Below are positions 37,907-50,339 of a stretch of DNA of 64,000 nucleotides, in pieces. Positions within the stretch are counted from its first letter, which is position 1; every line of letters begins with the position of its first letter. Source of the stretch: Voacanga thouarsii. Taxonomy: Eukaryota > Streptophyta > Magnoliopsida > Gentianales > Apocynaceae. The stretch is from positions 1,302,001 to 1,366,000 of the forward strand of contig JANUWF010001622.1 of the NCBI GenBank assembly GCA_026120185.1, in the 5' to 3' direction. The notes beneath the pieces were generated by a model. That model worked only from the letters and a program-made list of their open reading frames with translations. It did not search any database and was not told where the DNA came from. The position numbers and the translations under genes are program-made.

Positions 37907-40900
37907 TAGCAATGGCCAGTGGCCGGTTCGGCCTGCAGGGCCGGGCTCGACAGCCGAACTGCCCACTGTGCACTGATCCGAGCCTAGGTCCCGGGCCAGG
38001 GGATAAAACCCTTGGCCAGCCACGGCCCGGCCCACCCTCACTTTTATTTATTGCATTTCAATCCCCCTAATGGCTGAAATATTTTTTTTTATATTTTGGC
38101 CCCTAACGATTATATTCTCTATTTTAACCCCCAAAACTCTATAAATACCCCTAAATTCAACCAAAAACTCATCAAACACTCTCCAATTCTCTCAAACTCT
38201 CTCCAATTCTCCATTTTCTCTACAAAAAGTATTAGAATAGAATTTTTTTTTTGTGTTATACTTTTTCAATTCTTCAAAAAAGTCTTCATATTTTGGAAGA
38301 TTGTTGAGTAGCGGAATAGTGGATACAAGAAGTAAAAATCTCCACAAAATATTGTTATTCTTAAATCTTGGTCATCAACGAGTTAGTATTTTTTAATCTT
38401 ACATTCTTATATTTTGGCTTTATTAATTATTTATTTGTTTTAGTTATTTGTTTAATTTTTAAGTTAATTTATTTTTTATATTTTTCAATTCTCTTATTTC
38501 ATTATTTGTTAATACTTTATTTTTTTGAACTTTTATTTAAATTTTGATTGCTTTTTTTTTTTTAAGAAATAATAGATCCAAATCAATATCATTATTTTTC
38601 TTCATCCCAATCATCTGCACATTTTGATTTTAATATAGATCCAGTTTTGAATTTAATAAATAATGAAATAAGTAATGAAGATGAAGGTCCTAGTAGGCCT
38701 AATGTTAGTGTTTCACAATCACAACCAACTCCAACAATTAATCCTGATGAATCTAATATAGGTGAGGATGATATTGAAATAACGGATGTTATAACTAAAG
38801 CTAAAACATCCATGGTTTGGAATCTTTTTGAAAAAGATAATGATAATGATATGGCAATATGTAAAATTTGTATGGTGGTATATGCACATAAGAAGTGAGG
38901 AGAGATGGGAACATTAATTAGACATATGAAAAGGTAACAGAATGATTTGTTAGAAAACCTACTTAAATAACAACAAATACGTACTATAGGATGTCAAATT
39001 GTTGGTAATTTTCAATATGATCATAGAAAAAATAGAAATGCATTTGCTAAAATGATTGTTCAAACTAAATTACCTTTTAATTTTGCAGAAAATTCACATT
39101 ATGAACAATATATACAAAATAATTGTCAACCAGCATGGAAAAGAATTCCTAAAATAACATTAAAAAATGATATAATAAAGATATATAAAGAAATGAAAGA
39201 GTATCGAATTGTTATGTTTGATTCTTATAATTGGAAATTTGCTCTTACTGATGGTTGGACTACAATTACTAATAAATCTTATTTGTGCATTACATGTCAT
39301 TGGATAGACCATAATTGGTTAGTACAAAAAAGAACTCTTTGTTTTAAATTATTTGAATATCCTCATGTAGGTAGTAGTATAGTTAGAATGATTACTCAAA
39401 CATGTCGTGAATATAGGATTTTAAATAAAATTATTTCTGTTTCTTTAGATAATGCTTCAAATAATGATTCCGTCATAGCAATTTTAAAAAATACTATGAA
39501 TCCTATGTTAGATGATATTTTATTTCATATTAAGTGTGCTTGTCATATACTTAATTTATGTGTTAAATAAGGATATAAATATATTGATGATATTGTTAAT
39601 ATAATTAGAAATGTTGTTTTATTTATTAAAACCTCCCCAACTAGGCAACAAAATTTTAAGACATTATGCCGAGAATAAGGTGTATCTTTTAAAAAATTTA
39701 GATTAGATTATAAAACTAAATAGAACTCAACTTTATATATGTTTGAAAGTGTTATACCTTTTCAAAACCAACTTATTGAATTTTGTAATAGTAATAATTT
39801 TCAACCTCCACTAACTGAAACTCATTTTGAAAATTGTATTGCACTTTTAACATTTTTATTTACTTTCAAAGAAGCTACTGAACTTTTATCGGGATCCTAT
39901 TATCCCACTACTCATCATATTCTTCCAACACTTGCTAAGGTAGCACATATTTTTTGTGAATATATGTACCATCCCTAATATGGTTATTTTATGAGAAGTA
40001 TATTTGAAAAATATAAATAATATTATGAAGATATTCCTATTGTATATTGTATGGCATTGTATATGGATCCTAGAGTAAAAACAACTGGTTTTCATAGTAT
40101 TATTGAATATTTATATGAAATATTAGATTTTGATGAATCACAAACACTTAAACAATGTATGATAAAAGATATAAAAGATAAAACAACTAAAACTTTATCT
40201 GACATATATAATTTGTATGAGTTTGAGTCTTCTTGTTCTAGTTCCCCTAGTTTAAGTAGGCAAGCTTTATCATCGAGTAGTCACTTTCAACCTCCATGAA
40301 AATCTACCTCTTCAATTTCATCAGTATTTAATCCATGGAGTATTATGAAACGTAAAAAAAAATCGACTATCACCTACAACGATATGGCAATTTATGAGAT
40401 GCAACCCTTGATAGAAAATGAAGATCAACATTTTGATATTTGTGGTTGGTGGAAGACTCATGTAAGTTAATACCCTATTTTATCTAAAATGGCACGTGAT
40501 CTTTTGACACCACAGTCTCTACAGTGCCATCGGAAAGCGGCTTCAGTGAGAGCGCTCAAACAATCGATGAAAGAAGATCTCGATTGGCTCCTCAAACTTT
40601 GGAGATATTAATGTGTTGTAGTAGTTAATTTATAGCTGAAGATAGAACAGCTAATTCGTGGATTATTGATAATGACTCAGATGATGAATGGGGTGAACCA
40701 AGTAGTTAGTTTAGTATTTTTGTAATTAAGAATTTAAGATAAGTAATATTATGTATTTAATTTTATTTTTAGGATATTTATTCTATTTTTAAATTTTAAT
40801 CATTGTAATATTTTTAAGAGGTTTAGGCATCAAGTCCCTTTCTTATGTAATCTTTATTTTATTAATTAATAACACATGTAGGGGTCAAAGCCAAACCCCC

Positions 40901-41095
40901 CACCACTTCAATGTGGCTTTTTTATAATTTTAAAAAATTTTGTTAAGTAAGAGGGGGAAAAAAAAAGAAGAATAAGTCCACGAGTCGGCCTGCACCGGCC
41001 CGCCCCTCTCTGGGACCGGCCCGCACTCCACGCAGGCTGGTCCTCGGGCCGGGCACGGCCCGAAACCGTGCAGGCCGGCCTATTAGCCATTGCTA
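37907..41095 (+). mobile_element. complete hAT-superfamily DNA transposon, 3,189 bp
   Basis: The termini are TAGCAATGGC at 37,907 and its exact reverse complement GCCATTGCTA ending at 41,095. They are flanked by a perfect 8-bp duplication, ATTGTCAC (37,899-37,906 and 41,096-41,103), the hallmark of hAT insertion. Both ends have GGCCGG/GGCCCG-rich subterminal DNA that contrasts with the AT-rich interior. The transposase reading frame runs left to right (separate entry). The target is the RNase H region of the minus-strand copia: the reading CDNQSTICL is interrupted at its Cys-Asp-Asn codons and resumes on the other side. Confidence 0.95.
38574..40709 (+). pseudogene. hAT transposase (BED zinc finger, C-terminal dimerisation domain), nonsense-riddled
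   Basis: A single frame can be followed for about 700 codons with few or no indels but many stops. It holds a BED-type finger (MAICKICMVVYAHKK then LIRHMKR, about 38,850-38,937), the transposase core (FALTDGWTTITNKSYLCIT, about 39,238; VSLDNASNND, about 39,440; IKCACHILNLCVK, about 39,531) and the hAT dimerisation region (WWKTHVS, YPILSKMARDLL, then DERRSRLAPQTLEILMCC, about 40,449-40,622). It ends GEPSS at a stop at 40,707. Stops fall at about 38,896, 38,935, 38,968, 39,568, 39,676, 39,721, 39,976 and others. The element is therefore non-autonomous and depends on a transposase in trans, if it moves at all. Confidence 0.88.
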
Positions 41096-41129
41096 ATTGT
41101 CACAATATAATTGAACTTCCTTATCCCCT

Positions 41130-42545
41130 GGCTAATGAAGATTAATAGGGTTTAATTTTGTCTATATTTTTCTAATTATTTGAGGTTATTTTATGATATA
41201 TTTGGTTCAATAACTAGTCATTTCCTTTCCTATTTGATACTTTGCTTATGGAAAGTGTTCCTGGTAATTTTTTACAGAAATTGAATGATTCAGAGCAAAA
41301 TTGTAGATTTTCAGAACTGACCCAATGCCTACCCAGAGTAGTTGAATCAACTGTGGTTCTATTTTGGAAAAGTAGAGGAAAATAGAGCAAAATCGAGAGA
41401 TTTCAGAGCTAGACCGATGCCGGTCCAGTCAAAGTGACCCGACACTAGCCCTATCTGTTATAGCAGTTTAGAGTTCTTTTTCAAATCAAATTGGGAATTG
41501 CCTAAGAGGTTCACTTGTTTCCAATTTGTACTTGGCCCAGGACTTCTGGAGAATAATTTTTGGCAACCAAGGGGATTATTTAACCAAGAACAAGTGAAGA
41601 TTAATGTATAAATTCAAGAAATCAAAGCTACAACCACTTATTGAATGGAGAATTCATCACTCAAAGGAGTATTGTTTCAATGAAGTTATCAAATGAGAAA
41701 AAAGAGAGCTTGTCTATGAGTTTTTTATAAGACATTTGTTTTCTTTTTCTTTAAACAATGATGAGATTGATGTTTTAATTGTTTTTTTTTTTTTTGGATT
41801 CATGATATTATAATATATTCAATATTTGATCAATTAATTGTTATTCTTGGTATTTGATTACTTGTTTTTCTTTGGTGGATTGATGAAATTGAATTTCCTT
41901 CTAATGGATTTGGAAAACGAAGTTAGAATTGAGTTTAATTTAATTAATTTGATATAATTGTTATCTTAACTGGATTGGGAAAAGAAGGTTAAGAATTGAA
42001 CTTAAGTAATTAAAAATTAGTTAATTTAGCCTAGAGTATAGGATCATTAGCTAATTTCATACTTATATTGCCTAGAGTATGAGGATATTCATAAGGAATG
42101 AGTCTAATGCATTTCTTTAGTTATGTTGATTTGATTGGGAAATCTGTTAAATTTATCAGAAAATAGTGATTTCATGAATTGGGAAAGAAATGAATTCTAT
42201 TTTTATTCCTTCATGATACCAAGACAATGATTTTTTGTGATAAGTGTTGGATAGTATATATCATGTTCTCAAGAATAACAATTTAATTCCATATTTTTCT
42301 CTCTAAGAGTTGTGTATATATTTTGTCTTTATCTTTATTTTTATTTTTACTCTTTATTAATTTAATTGGTAGGTTAAATATTGAATGAAAAGTAATTAGT
42401 GTATGCTTGTTCCTTGAGGATCGATATTCATTAATTTCTTATACTATACTTAATGGTAAGTGCACTTGCTCATATGTATAATTTGGAATTAATGTTTTAA
42501 TTAAACTTGATTGGGAATAGATACAGAATTGCCTGATTTTTATAG
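41130..42545. mobile_element. unclassified insertion of about 1.4 kb within copia RNase H
   Basis: The minus-strand copia protein reads AAQECSWLLQLLKNL up to about 42,550 and resumes with PGDKEVQLYCDNQ near 41,130-41,104, so the DNA between is foreign to it. It has no coding signal and is AT-rich. It has a stretch ending GGATCGATATTC...GTAAGTGCACTTGC, resembling the 3' part of a Ty3-type LTR; a solo LTR is my best guess. Target-site duplication and exact ends were not resolved. Confidence 0.45.
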
Positions 42546-45500
42546 ACCTAAATTTAACACATCAAAGATTTTTCAAGAGTTGTAGTAGCCATGAACATTC
42601 TTGAGCTGCCATTGATGCAGCACACTATTTTGCCTCCATGCTAGACAGTGACATTGTTGTTTGTCTCTTACTGCACCATAGACAGCTCCATATCCAAGGC
42701 TAAAAAGACATCCAGTAGTTAATCGTCGTGTGTCGTAATCGCATCACAATATTCGGTCATTTGGGATGTATCTGTCTTTTTATATAGCAAGCCATAGTCT
42801 ATAGTACCTTTAACATACCTTAGTATCCTTTTTTACTGCATCAAGATGTGGCTTATTTGGTGTTTGTATGAATCGGCTTACTACTCCAACTGTGTATGAG
42901 ATATCTGGCTTTGTTAGTATTAGGTAGATTAAACTACCCACTAACTATCGATACATCATTTCGTCTTCAAGTTCCTTGCCTTGAGTTGAACATAATCGAG
43001 CATTTACTTCTATTGGAGTAGAGGTTGGTTTGCAATTAAGTATGCCATATTTTTGTAGAAGATCATGTGCATACTTCTGTTGGCATAAAAATATCCCGTT
43101 ATTCACTTGTTCTATATCTAAGCCAGGAAAATGCTTTATTTCTCCGAGCTCCTTCATCTGGAAGTGAATTGAGAGATTTGATCTAATTTGTTCAATCTCT
43201 TCTTTATCATCTCCAATAATGATTGAATCGTCCACATACATGAGTGCTATGTCTAGCGTCCCTTCTCGAGCTTTAACGAACAAATTTGAATTAGCTGGTG
43301 ACATCGAATATCCATTTTGGATTAGAAATTCTGTAATTTTCCCATACCATGCTCATGGTGCTTGTTTCAATCCATAAAATGTTTTATTAAGTTTACACAC
43401 GTACTTTAGATATGTCTTATTCTCAAACCCTTGCAGTTGTTGCCTGTATGTCTCGATGGAGTTCTCTATGGAGGAATGCATTCTTCACATCCATCTGCCA
43501 TAACTTGCTTGTAGCTAAGGTAAGTAATACTAGAACTATGGTGATCTTTGCCACTAGACTGAATGTCTCATCATAGTTTAACCCATACTTTTGTGAGAAA
43601 CCTCATGCCACCAATCGTGTCTTGTATCTGTCAATCGATCCATCGGGCCGGGTTTTCAATTTGTATACCCATTTGCAAGAGATGGGTTATATATTCCTCG
43701 ACCTTGGCACTAATCTCTACATCTCATTTTGCTTTAATGCTTGTATTTCTTCTTCCATCGCATTTCTCCATTCCTTATGTTTGGATGCTTCTTTGTACGT
43801 GTCTGGATCTCTTACAGTATCCTCGATCAAGGCTGAGTTTGCATATTTTAGATTGAGTCTTCGTTGTCAAGTAAACCTCCTAAGTTGTGGTTGCACCTCT
43901 TCTTTTTCATCCATTTCTTCATATTCACTGGGCCTCTGATCTTCTATAATTTTATGTACTCCTGTTTGCCATGGACTCTTCAATTTACTTGATGGTGACT
44001 CCTTTGATAGTGATTCTTTGTCACCCTTTTCAGATGTTTCAAAAGTCAAATGATCTTCTTCTTGTTCTTCTAGCTTTTTTATTAATTCTTCCAAGATTTC
44101 TTCTGATTGTGATAGCTTCTCGGCCTAAGATGACTATCGAAATAATGCTTCATCAAATACAAAATTTCTAGATGTATAGTATCTACTTGTGTCAGGATTA
44201 TAACAAATCCATACTTTTTGTCTAGAATCATATCCAACAAAGATAAAGCGGATTGCCTTCTTTTCAAACTTGTTCCTTAAATGATCAAGTACCAATACGT
44301 AGCATACACACTCGAAAACTCAAAAATGAGCTACAATGGGCTTTTTCTTCTGTAGTTTCTCGTAAGGTAAGATCATGCTGAGCTTTATTTTTTGTAGGCG
44401 ATTTGTGATATATACTGCTATTTTCATACATTCTGCCCAGAGTCGTGGTTGAATGTTCTTAGCATGAAGCATACTTCTACACGTCTCTGCAAGATGTCGA
44501 TTCTTTCTTTCTGCAACTCCATTCTATTGTGGAGTATTCATATATGTTTATTTCAAGAACTCTGTAAACTCCTCTGAAGTGTATTCTCCACCGTTATCTA
44601 TCCGAAGGCACTTTATTTTATAGCCAGTTTCACTTTCTACTTTCTCCTTGAACGTCTTGAACTTTGTTAAAGTTTCAAACTTTTCTTTCAAGAAATCAAT
44701 TCAAACATATCAAGAATAATCATCGATAAAAATTATCATGTAATGGAAACCAATTACCGATGGCTACTTTACTGGGCCAAAAATGTCTAAGTGAATTAGC
44801 TCCAAAGGTTCCTTGGCTCTAAACTTCGACTCCTCGTATAGTAGTCGATACTCTTTACCATATTAACAGCCAGCACAAACTATGTTGTCTCGAAACTTCA
44901 ACTGTTGTAAACCCTTCAGCATTGACTTCTTCATCATCACCTTTAGTCTGGTATAACTCACGTGTCCCAATCTTGCATGCCACAAATTTGGTGTCTATTC
45001 CTTTTAGTCTTATCTATGTATACCGTCTCTGCTGACATTACATAGATAGACTCTAATCTTCGTCCTTCCATAATTGGTTCTCCTTCAAGCTTTGAGCGAC
45101 AATATACCTTCATGTCGTTTGGGCCAAATATAACATAGTTCCCTACTGAAGCTAGTAGTGATACTGATAGTAGGTTCTTTTTCATACCTGGCACATGCAA
45201 CACATTATCTAACTTCACTTCTGTAAAGTTGAATCGTAGTACTACTAGAGCTTTGCCAATATATGTTATTGGCATCTTAGAATTATTAGCAGTTACCACG
45301 ACACGTCCATTTATGTATCTCTCCATACTACAAAACTTTTCTTTATATCCTGTTATATGATTAGAGTATCCCAAATCTATTATTCAGTCATTTTTGTAAT
45401 TGATAAGTTTGTCACTTATAGCGACTAGTGCCAGATTTTCTTCCTTGAATTGAGCTCGATACTGTTTCTTCCTCTTCAATCGCGCAAGATGCATGGAAGT

Positions 45501-45548
45501 CACATTCATCCTCACTTTCTTAGGACTGTAAAGAGATGGTACAATCTC
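42546..45548 (-). pseudogene. copia pol fragment: protease, integrase and RT
   Basis: Minus strand, part of the old copia element. Protease/gag-pre-integrase begins near 45,400 with a GYSNHITG motif, where the family has a CSNHMTG-type site after the catalytic DSG; here the Asp-Ser-Gly region reads IIDLGYSNH, so Ser and Cys are changed. A hydrophobic LDNVLHVPGMKKNLLSVS block follows at about 45,180. The integrase core has [14 protein letters not shown] near 44,600. The acidic linker is at 43,867-44,094. RT has LMYVDDSIIIGDDKEEIEQI at about 43,210. The RNase H start TSGCLFSLG is near 42,720. Stops often stand where Trp is expected. Clearly inactive. Confidence 0.8.
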
Positions 45549-47405
45549 TGTTGGAATATATGCCCTCTAGACTATTTTTATCTGATGTAATTATCGAATT
45601 TATTAATAAAAGAATATATTCTCAAAATTTATTTGTGAATTTATATTTTATTTGTGCACGATTTTCGTTTGAAAAGAATCCATTGTGTTTAAGTAAGTAA
45701 TCCATGTGAATGGTGGTCTTTCATAGTAAGGTATGGATCACAGGTTACTTAACACATAAATATTTGTTCTTAATCGATTTATGAAAATGAGAATCTCATC
45801 ATGTATAGGTTATTGTGTTATGAATTTCAAATGGGGAATGGCTTACTTTTAGCCAGTGAGTAGTTCACTCACTTCATAGCATGAGTGTATTTTGAATACG
45901 TAGAATAGAACATGTAATAGTGATTTCTAAAAGTACTATTTAGAAGAAACCCAAACTATTACTGCTACAGCGTGAACAATATTCTACCTCTTGAGTATGA
46001 GTTGGTGGTCTGACGAAGCTAGAAACATATACTTTGATATACTATAATTGAGGTTTTTTCGTAGCTTTTGCGCATATATATACCATATATACTTTGATAT
46101 ATATCACATATATACTTTGATATACTTATATGTTAGGTATATGTGATTAGTTAGTTAAGACAGACTTGTATAAGATAGTTTTTGCGCTATATCGCCCCTT
46201 GTGACTGTTCAAATGATCTAATTATCCAAGGTCTTGGGGAATATGACTTGGATATTTACTTTAGGATAACTCCCTTGGAAAGTGGAAACATTCCAAGAGT
46301 CGTGGATCATTGGACTAGAAGTCTAAGGATGGTAAATGTCTATCAGAGAGGTGTTAGTACACTCCTCCTCTCTAAACGCACAGCGATGCATAGAGGGTTT
46401 TTTAGTCATTACACCTGTAGGTCGAAGACTTTGCTAACGAAGCATTATTCTTGGAGTCAATATTTTCTTATGATGATATTAGAAAATATTTTAAATACAA
46501 AATATAACTATTTATATAGTAGGGGTATTTTGGTCATTTTAGTAACCAAGGCAATGTGTCTTTTGGTCTTCGAAATTACCCTTAAATCCTGACAGAATAG
46601 AGTTAAGGAATTGGTCTTGATAATTATGAATTTTATTTTATTTAAATAGTCTAATTTATTATTTGACTAAAATAAAATAAAAGCCCTAAGAGAGAGTATA
46701 TATTTTATCTAACTTAACTAATTAATTAATTAATTATTCAGGGCCCAAGACCCAAATTGAATAATTAAAAAATTAATTTAGATATAAATTAGATAAAATG
46801 CCTGATATTTTATATTGATCTATTTAAGCTTGTTAATTATTTATTGGGCTGTTTAATGAAGCCCAGAAAATAAATAATTGAGATTTATTATTTATGGGTG
46901 TTCAAGTCCAAGAGTAAATAATTTTATCTAACCCAATGAATAAGACCAATGGTAAAATAAAATAAAATTAATTAATTAATTAAAATAAAAAAAATAAAAA
47001 TAACACGGGATGAAAGTATAGTTGCTTTTGTTTTCATGTTGTTGGTTTCTCTCTGTCTCTCGATGAAGCATTGAAATGAAAAGGAAATCAGGTAAAAAAG
47101 GCCACTGCTTTTCATTTTAAAACAAACACATTTTTTGTCACAGAGACTAAATCTGTGAAAAAATCACAAAAGCCAAAAACATCACAAACCCACTTCTTTG
47201 TGCTTTCACCGGCAGAGGAAAGGGTATCATTTCGGAAGCTCAAAAACTTCGCGTGAATGAGATGAAGTTGACGTTTATAAGGATGTGATCCAATAGCTTC
47301 AAACATTTTCTTTAGTGCCGGAAAGGTATTTCAAACACAAAGGTAAATTTTTTCATTCCGTAAGTATACTTTAGGTTTGATGATTTTTGCCATTTTCAAC
47401 CTTCA
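45549..47405 (+). repeat. 5' LTR of the third copia, about 1.86 kb
   Basis: Start fixed by TGTTGG next to copia protease/gag sequence. The end is inferred as the CA three bases before TGGTATGAGAGCC. No second LTR is in the window, so the limits cannot be checked by comparison. Contains AT-rich DNA and a purine-rich stretch but no genes. Confidence 0.6.
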
Positions 47406-47407
47406 AT

Positions 47408-47420
47408 TGGTATGAGAGCC
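47408..47420 (+). promoter_or_regulatory. primer-binding site of the third copia
   Basis: TGGTATGAGAGCC matches the standard plant copia site TGGTATCAGAGCC (initiator Met-tRNA) at all but one base. Confidence 0.8.
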
Positions 47421-47855
47421 ATGGTCTGGCAAATGTAGGAAGCATGCTAGGCTTAACTAAAATAAAAAAAATATTTTTTTTTCGGATGTTTTCTGTGATC
47501 CTTCGTATTTTTTGGTATAAGTAGTTTCAATGTATGCTTCGCGAGTGGAAGCATTGGAACACTTTATTTTGATTGCTTTCCTAAATATCGGTAAGCCTAG
47601 TGTTTTTAAGGGCATAGGCGGTTGTTTAGATGAGTTTTGATTGAAATCAATGAAAAAAATCGCGTCCAGAGTCGTCTGCAATTCATAGAGAAAATTGGAG
47701 AAGAATGGCCGAGCCATGAAGCCGAACCATCAAGCCGAGCCAAGCCAAAATCTATGAGAAGAGTCGATGAGCTGCGGCTTGGAGCCACAAGCTACTCCTG
47801 TTGGCAAGGAAAGCTTCCTCGTGCCACACTTGGAAGCCTTCCTCCCGCGAGGAAA

Positions 47856-47890
47856 CAAATCACAATTTGCAATTTGCAAATTGTGATTTG
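47856..47890. repeat. 35-bp near-perfect palindrome in the copia leader
   Basis: Arms CAAATCACAATTTGCAA and TTGCAAATTGTGATTTG, 17 bp each, flank a single T. It lies between primer-binding site and gag of the third copia. Confidence 0.8.
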
Positions 47891-50339
47891 CCCCAGTCAT
47901 CAATTTTGACAACGGCAGTGATCGTGACCCATGGGTCATGATCCAGTGTGGCGGGTGCACTGGACCTAAAATTTAAAAAAAATTATTTTTGATCCTATAT
48001 CAGGTGAAATTATTTTTATTGTAATAGTTAATATTCTTTGAATATTTTGTATGAGAAATAATAGTAAAGAAAATTTATGATTAAACAAGACTATTAATTA
48101 ATTAATGTATTTAATTTTATTATTTGGACACTTAGGTTAAAAGAATAGAAAAGTATAAAAACGTTTATAATTTTCTAGCAAGCTTATTTCTTTTTGTACC
48201 TTATATGCGCGTTTTCTCAAAGACCAAAGTCTTTGGGAATTTTTGATAAAGAAAAACATTTTTCTTAAATCATACAGTTAATTTTAATTTGAATAAAAAT
48301 TAATTCTCAATTATTTTCTTAAAAGATTTTATCCTTGACATAGAAAATATTTTGAATTTAGATATTTTTGTGAATTAAAATAGAAAACCATTTTGATTTA
48401 ATTTTAACAAGAAAATTTATTTTTGTCAAATTAAACTTAAAATCAAAATATCTCGAAAGTTTTATTAGAATATTTTGAAATTATTATGTTTATTAACTTA
48501 AATAAAATTAATCCATGAAAAAATTTCTCAAATGGTATAAACCTTGACATAAAAATTTTTATGGGTTTAGATATTTTACTTTTGAGTTAAAAGAAAGTTT
48601 AATTGAAATTTTCAAAAGATATTTTTCAAGAAAACTCTTTATTTAAAAATACTAAGAGGGAAAGGGGTTCCAACGGTCTCACGGCTTCCATCACGATCCT
48701 CATTAGAGATCGTGAGTCCTCTCGCGTCACCTTGGGAGTAAACCCATATAGGATGAGGATACCATAAAGATCTAGAACTAAAGGATGGATGTAATTAATA
48801 ACTCGGGACACATGCTATGCTCGGTCAGCCCACGTTGAAAGTTATAGTGCGAAAAATGTCCATAAAAAATGAGAAAAAATGGTCATCCCATGATAGAATT
48901 ATCTTTTAGATTATTACCTAGAAGGAAAATTAATTTATAATGGTTAATACACTTAATTTAGGAAACTGTTAATCTTCCCAAGAAGATATATTAATTTTTC
49001 TAAGAGCCAAATTAATCATATTAAAGATAATAGTGATATGGTTAACTATTATCGGATTTAATATGAGGATAAAGTCACAAAAATTATTTTATTTTTCACA
49101 AATTGAGTTTTCTTTTATTTTTGATTTTTCAAAAATAATTGGTGAAGGTTCTTTTAGTCATTTGGCCATTATTTTCCGTGAGAATAAGCTAACGGGTCTA
49201 AATTATGTAGAGTGAAAAAGGAATTTGGACATAATACTCATTGCTGAAGAGTATAAGTATGTCCTCTTTAACACCTGCCCTGTTATCGGGGAGGGTTCCA
49301 CCGTTGAGGAGCGAGAGGCTGAGAAAGCATGGAAGAAGGCCAACGAGATGACTCGATGCTGCATATTAGATTCCATGTCTAATGTGCTCCAATCTAAACA
49401 TGAGCACATGGCCACTACGTACGATATTAACCAATCACTAGCCACGATGTTCGCAGATAAGAGTCGGCTCGCAAAGCAGGAGGCTCTTAAGATGATCATC
49501 AACACTAAAATAGCTGAGGAAGCATTAGTCAGGGAGTATATGCTCAAGATGATTACTATTTTCGAAGAAGCAGAAGTCTTAGGAGCTGTAATTGACCCTG
49601 AGAGCCAAGTGGATGTGGTTCTCAAATCTCTTCCTGGCTCTTTTACTCAATTCAAGTTAAATTATAATATAAACAAGTTAAACATAAGTTTAACCGAGTT
49701 AATGAAAGAGCTCCAGGGGACAAAGAAGGTCATAAAGCCACAGTCTAAAGCGACTTTTTCTTCCAAAACTAGGTCCAAGCCCAAGAAATTCAAGAAGAAG
49801 AAGGGAAACGCACCGACCCAATCCAAGAACCAGCCTAACAAGCCCAAAGGTAAATGCTTCAAGTGCAGATAGAAGGGATACTGAAAAAAGGAGTGTCCAG
49901 AACTTTAAGCCAAAAAAAATCCTACAAATATTATTCTCTATCTAGAGTCAATTTCAATAATTGGATCAACTTCCATTTAAATTGTTGATTCTAGTGCCAC
50001 TGATCATATTTGTAACTCTTTGTAGGGATTTAGGAAGATAAGAAGACTCCAGAAGGGCGAGTATGGACTACGAGTAGAAACTGGAGCACGAGTATGGGCC
50101 CTTGCAGTGGGAGAACTGGATCTTATTTTTTATTATAATAAAGTAATTATTTTGAAGGATATTTTATATGTACCCAGTTTTAGACAGAATTTGATTTCAG
50201 TTACAAAGCTAATAAATCATGGATATTCTATTTCTTTCTATTCTGGTATTACTATTAGTAGAAATAGAGAAGTTTTATGTACAAGGCACATGTATAGAAA
50301 CTTATTCTTTTTAAATCTTATAAATGAAAGCTACAATTT

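Larger units (their letters stand above)
31472..45548 (-). mobile_element. old Ty1/copia element on the minus strand, split by at least four insertions
   Basis: The minus-strand pol order is protease/gag-pre-integrase (44,958-45,548), integrase (about 44,000-44,950), RT (about 42,600-43,560), then RNase H in two pieces. The polypurine tract (AAGGAGGGAG) abuts an LTR beginning TATTGAGAAAG at 37,668. The LTR's far end is TTTCTCAACA, that is, TGTTGAGAAA at 31,472 on the plus strand, matching the LTR start with one change. The 3' LTR is therefore 31,472-31,575 plus 37,132-37,668, about 641 bp, with a younger copia in the middle. A hAT element (37,907-41,095) and another 1.4 kb insertion split RNase H. 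The third copia's LTR at 45,549 truncates the gag side. Many stops are present, so it is dead. Its 5' LTR is not in the window. Confidence 0.8.
45549..50335 (+). mobile_element. third Ty1/copia element, 5' LTR plus gag/protease only
   Basis: The LTR begins TGTTGGAATATATGCCCTC at 45,549. The primer-binding site lies at 47,408. The leader runs to about 49,100. Gag then begins RENKLTGLNYVE (about 49,173) and runs through residues of the UBN2-type gag to a basic region and a CFKC zinc knuckle start at about 49,855. Protease-like IVDSSATDHIC is near 49,980, and the gag-pre-integrase-like ILYVPSFRQNLISVTKL is near 50,160. Homology stops near 50,335, where CLASSY-like sequence takes over. No integrase, RT or 3' LTR follows, so the element is truncated. 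Confidence 0.75.

Noticed and set aside
41130..42545. Exact target-site duplication for the 1.4 kb insertion
   Set aside because: Candidate TG...CA limits did not give matching flanks by eye, so I left its class and ends open.
47637..47909. 90-codon frame in the third copia leader
   Set aside because: It crosses the palindrome and lies between primer-binding site and gag; no resemblance to a protein family.
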